64,000 nt of DNA from an uncultured Cohaesibacter sp. (GTDB lineage: Bacteria; Pseudomonadota; Alphaproteobacteria; Rhizobiales; Cohaesibacteraceae): positions 3,383,001 to 3,447,000 of the forward strand of contig NZ_OY782507.1 in the NCBI RefSeq assembly GCF_963677725.1, written 5' to 3'. A model generated the notes under the pieces. The model did not search any database. It had not been told where the DNA came from and saw only the letters and a program-made list of their open reading frames with translations. Every line of letters begins with the position of its first letter. Within the stretch, counting starts at the first letter, position 1. Of this stretch, positions 61,428-64,000 are shown piece after piece. The position numbers and the translations under genes are program-made.

Positions 61428-61784
61428 TTACCAACAATCTCGCAGGAGTTCCGAGATTAAGAACTCATTGCTTTCTTCTCCTAACCATTGCTTGATCACG
61501 TCTTGATGCAATTTAAATTCTTCCATGATTATTTTTCGGGCTAGTTGCCACGACGTATTGTCAAAAATATTCTGATGCATTGCATCCTCAAATGAGGAAA
61601 TGATGAGAGACATTAACGCTTGTTTTTGATCTTTCGACAAGTCGTGGTCGTTGTAGAACTCCACAAACTCGGCCACTCGGTTGGGATCCGAAAGCTCTAT
61701 TTCCCAGTCTTGCTCTCTTCCTGTAGCTGAAAGAGCTAGTGCTTGATTTAGATAAGTTTGTGCATCTTTCTTTGAATACCACAT
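61428..61784 (-). CDS. Probable immunity protein for the Rhs-derived toxin
   Basis: 118 residues from ATG 61784, one base after the toxin stop codon. No signal or membrane segment, acidic and mostly helical (VAEFVEFYNDHDLSKDQKQ, KIIMEEFKLHQDVIKQ). I do not recognise a family. Its position directly after a toxin-domain protein, with coupled translation and no other partner, is the classic place for an immunity gene. A longer frame start at 61922 would lie inside the toxin gene. Confidence 0.65.
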   Translation of the reverse strand: MWYSKKDAQTYLNQALALSATGREQDWEIELSDPNRVAEFVEFYNDHDLSKDQKQALMSLIISSFEDAMHQNIFDNTSWQLARKIIMEEFKLHQDVIKQWLGEESNEFLISELLRDCW

Positions 61785-61785
61785 T

Positions 61786-62679
61786 TCATGGCTCCGGATA
61801 TGATGTTTTAACGCCTTTCCCACCTGGCACCAATCTGATCGACCGAGGAGTGCTATAGGAGCCATTTGGATTAATGATCCTAGCTTTGAAACCTCTAGGT
61901 ACTGGTACAGAAACAGGGCCATTAGTCAGCCCTTTTAAATTTCGCTGTATAAGCCTCGCAGCTGCTTGGTCGTCTAAGAACTGTCCTTGAGGCATACCAG
62001 ATCCACGCGCTCTGTTCGTAAGATAGTCCGTAGCATTCTGCCCATGTTTGGAGAAAGTGTGACCGAATCTAGCCTTTGAAAGAGCAATGGTTGGACCAGC
62101 TCTAAGGATAGTATGTAAACTGCGGGCAGCAAGCGCTGCCTCTCCTGCGCCTACAATGTAAGATCCGAGCTCAATTGCGGTTCGTACGTTTCTACGGGAT
62201 TGGCTCTCATAAATTATATGCCGTTCTGCTTCTTGATAAGCGCGTGTACCTTTTGAATGGCCGTAGGTTTTCGCAACGGACTGTAGTCCGCGATGTCGTT
62301 TCTTGTCGCTGCTATTTTCGCCATATCTTACAACATCGTCATATCCACCACCGTTCCTTAAAGGATCGCTTTTTGGGTTGCGGTAACTTACGTCATTATC
62401 ATTATCGTTATCCCATCCCCCTGCGTGGTTGCTATGGCCATCGTTATCGGAATCATATCCATCGTGTGGATTCCCTGACCCAAAAGAATCATTGCCTCCG
62501 GGATCCAGTCTATTTACAGGATCATTCTGACTATAGGCGTATCGATTAGTACCGACGCCGGGTTGGGTTGGATCGTACCAATCAGGTGATATGAAACGAG
62601 CATTAGCCGTTGTGACTAAGGCGACGACAAATAGGAAACTTAGAAGAGACTTTTGAAGTAATGATCTGGCAGTCAGCAT
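61786..62679 (-). CDS. Compact Rhs-derived polymorphic toxin with signal peptide
   Basis: 297 residues in three blocks. Residues 1-27 are a Sec-type signal ([16 protein letters not shown]). Residues 28-63 are the terminal Rhs core motif [20 protein letters not shown] then [16 protein letters not shown], which normally sits at the end of a large Rhs shell. Residues 65-110 are Asp/Asn/Gly-rich. The rest is a variable C-terminal domain ending [10 protein letters not shown] (His207, Lys211, His212), [13 protein letters not shown] and GVKTSYPEP, a pattern like BECR/RNase A-like toxin domains. No Rhs shell or T6SS gene is near. Predicted secreted nuclease; activity not shown. Confidence 0.7.
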   Translation of the reverse strand: MLTARSLLQKSLLSFLFVVALVTTANARFISPDWYDPTQPGVGTNRYAYSQNDPVNRLDPGGNDSFGSGNPHDGYDSDNDGHSNHAGGWDNDNDNDVSYRNPKSDPLRNGGGYDDVVRYGENSSDKKRHRGLQSVAKTYGHSKGTRAYQEAERHIIYESQSRRNVRTAIELGSYIVGAGEAALAARSLHTILRAGPTIALSKARFGHTFSKHGQNATDYLTNRARGSGMPQGQFLDDQAAARLIQRNLKGLTNGPVSVPVPRGFKARIINPNGSYSTPRSIRLVPGGKGVKTSYPEP

Positions 62680-63192
62680 GGTGGAACCTAACGCTTACAT
62701 TGACTGAACTACGATATTAAATCAATCTAGAGTTGCCGACTTAATTATTTGAGTTCCACTCAAATCCTACAACTTTGGTGTTGCAAAAATCATGACTTTT
62801 GCAACCATGCACGGAGCAGCATCTAGTAGGCTTGGTGCTCCCCCTAAGCTGCTATTTGAACAAATTGGACGAATGTCTCTTTTGTCCGCTTAGCTGAATT
62901 CCTCAGGTTGGAAATGCTGCGGTTTGCGCGAATGGCAGCTTCCAGAATGCGGGCCTCCCGCCGAACGGCAGGTATCGGCCGCGATTACAAATCACGATGT
63001 GGATGAGTGATTTTGGATGATAATGCACTGCATTTGGCCTCATCGAGCCAGATTTGGAAAGGAAAAATAGGCAATTTCCAAAAGCAAAAGAATAGACCTT
63101 TGAGGTCGGACACTCCCAGTGATATTCCTCAAAATAAACAAAATTACAAATAAACTCCGGATTCCTTCAGAAGACAATTTCCGGCTATTCAA
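62680..63192. other. Non-coding gap with a short dispersed repeat
   Basis: About 510 bp upstream of the toxin and rhomboid genes, AT-rich. It contains the 26-base element at 62913 shared with 63907. No other gene or remnant recognised, and no upstream Rhs sequence. Confidence 0.5.
62913..62938. repeat. Short dispersed repeat, copy 1
   Basis: 26 bases beginning AATGCTGCGG and ending AATGGCAG match 63907-63932 at about 22 of 26 positions, in the same orientation on either side of the rhomboid gene. Looks like an intergenic repeat element. Confidence 0.4.
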
Positions 63193-63822
63193 ATGTGCCA
63201 AACCCTTAAGCCTTCAATCAAATCTGTATCCGCCATTCTTGCTTTGGCGACCATAGTTGCCTCAGTCTCGGTTGCATATGACGCAAATGGGAGCCTGTTT
63301 AGCACAGTCAGAGTTGCCGCACTCAGGGACTACGGTGGAACGACTTTTGCTGACATAAAGAATCTTGAACTATGGCGATTGATCACAGCCCAACTCGTTC
63401 ATGTCAAACAAGGCCATATGTTATATAATGCAGTTTGTCTTTTGCTTATCGGCTCTCTCGTGGAGAGCAAGATAGGCCCGGCCAGAGTACTCGTCATTTG
63501 GCTGTTTGCGGGAGGATTGGCAACCTATGTCAGCCCGATTGGGATAGAGGCTCCCTGGGATGTTGGAACCGGCGCATCTCAAGCTGTCTTTGCTTTGGCG
63601 GCAGTTGCTCTCGTTTTGATCTGTCATCGTGAAGTCAATCGGATGCGCGGGGTTGTTTTGGTCGCATTGGCCTTGATCCCTGGGCTGGCACTTGATTTCC
63701 TGACTGCAGGTTATCCTAAACCCGGGCATGCGGTGGCGATCGGTCTGGGAGGTTTATTGGGCTTGTTGTTTCACCACCATACGCGCTTACAGGGTGGCTC
63801 CCCCACAATTGGCAAGGCTTGA
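63193..63822 (+). CDS. Rhomboid family intramembrane serine protease
   Basis: 209 residues with about six hydrophobic segments. The rhomboid pattern is LWRLITAQLVH then GHMLYNAV (His75 and Asn79, the HxxxN motif), the Ser129 nucleophile in GTGASQAVFALA and His179 in KPGHAVAIGLGGLLG. Ser-His dyad intact. The small size resembles the rhombosortase-type group as well as minimal rhomboids. It cuts membrane-spanning substrates; its target is unknown. Start ATG 63193 is the first in frame; ribosome site weak. Confidence 0.8.
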   Translation: MCQTLKPSIKSVSAILALATIVASVSVAYDANGSLFSTVRVAALRDYGGTTFADIKNLELWRLITAQLVHVKQGHMLYNAVCLLLIGSLVESKIGPARVLVIWLFAGGLATYVSPIGIEAPWDVGTGASQAVFALAAVALVLICHREVNRMRGVVLVALALIPGLALDFLTAGYPKPGHAVAIGLGGLLGLLFHHHTRLQGGSPTIGKA

Positions 63823-64000
63823 TTTGGTGTTTCGGTCGGTGTCAGTCGTTTCTTTTGCTATGGCAAACTTCCAGTTTGAACGCGGTGAGGTCATCTGGTC
63901 GCTGAAAATGCAGCGGTTTGAATGAATGGCAGAAATGGGAAGCAGTCTTGCAGCAAGTGCCGACTGGCCAGAAATGTGCCAACCCGAACGCTGCAGATCT
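63823..64000. other. Window end, no gene supported
   Basis: 178 bp after the rhomboid stop, containing the second repeat copy at 63907-63932. No reading frame I would support. Confidence 0.5.
63907..63932. repeat. Short dispersed repeat, copy 2
   Basis: 26 bases (AATGCAGCGG ... AATGGCAG) matching 62913-62938 in the same orientation. Confidence 0.4.

Noticed and set aside
61428..62679. Reading the pair as a T6SS Rhs locus
   Set aside because: No Rhs shell, VgrG, PAAR or EagR-like gene is present in the window; only the terminal core motif remains.
1..64000. CRISPR array, tRNA, rRNA, origin of replication
   Set aside because: No regularly spaced repeats, cloverleaf-like or rRNA sequence, or DnaA-box cluster noticed on reading; short RNA genes could still be missed.

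Overview
The window reads as chromosomal DNA of a heterotrophic, probably marine alphaproteobacterium. Evidence is the mid-50s-looking GC content, three TRAP systems, two TctABC systems, two ABC importers and many LysR/GntR/TetR/ROK/Lrp regulators. Anaerobic respiration genes (DmsABC-like, octaheme cytochrome) point to a facultative anaerobe of the Cohaesibacter/Stappia/Rhodobacterales kind. That placement is inference; there is no rRNA or tRNA here to test it.

Layout. (1) 1-4310, minus strand: TctC-TctB-TctA importer, an amidohydrolase and a truncated FMN 2-hydroxy-acid dehydrogenase. (2) 4669-5680: an unknown gene and a decayed UvrD-like helicase fragment. (3) 5883-18540: a divergent sugar-acid locus. 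On the minus strand are a GntR/FCD regulator, FGGY kinase, 2-hydroxyacid dehydrogenase and class II aldolase, closed by a clear terminator. On the plus strand are an enolase-superfamily dehydratase, a TRAP transporter and a DmsABC-like molybdoenzyme, closed by another terminator. (4) 18702-24769: aminotransferase, RraA-type aldolase and a second TctCBA on the minus strand, with a divergent LysR gene. (5) 24850-32929: an aspartase remnant, CsaA, succinate-semialdehyde dehydrogenase, Lrp, HAD dehalogenase, class III aminotransferase and a second TRAP system. (6) 33102-38696: TetR, an amidohydrolase, a third TRAP system and a GAF protein. (7) 38785-48822: a Dpp/Opp-type ABC importer with a LysR gene, divergent from DUF917, hydantoinase/oxoprolinase and AroM genes. 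(8) 48832-55344: a transposase scrap, a DUF1868 2H-phosphoesterase, a YnjBCD-like ABC importer and a divergent ROK regulator. (9) 55512-56371: a coupled pair of unknown genes. (10) 56781-59219: octaheme tetrathionate-reductase-type cytochrome with a cytochrome b. (11) 59911-64000: an orphan permease, a compact Rhs-derived toxin with its likely immunity gene, and a rhomboid protease, in long non-coding gaps.

How it works together: most of the window is a chain of substrate-specific catabolic cassettes, each with a binding-protein-dependent importer, one to three enzymes and a local regulator. All three TRAP operons and the Dpp-type operon have a strong stem-loop between the binding-protein gene and the first membrane gene, and the YnjBCD-like binding-protein gene is followed by one. 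This suggests a shared way of making more binding protein than membrane protein. The least conventional items are the signal-peptide mini-Rhs toxin/immunity pair, the DmsABC-like enzyme without a visible Tat signal inside a sugar-acid operon, and the DUF917-HyuA-AroM cassette.
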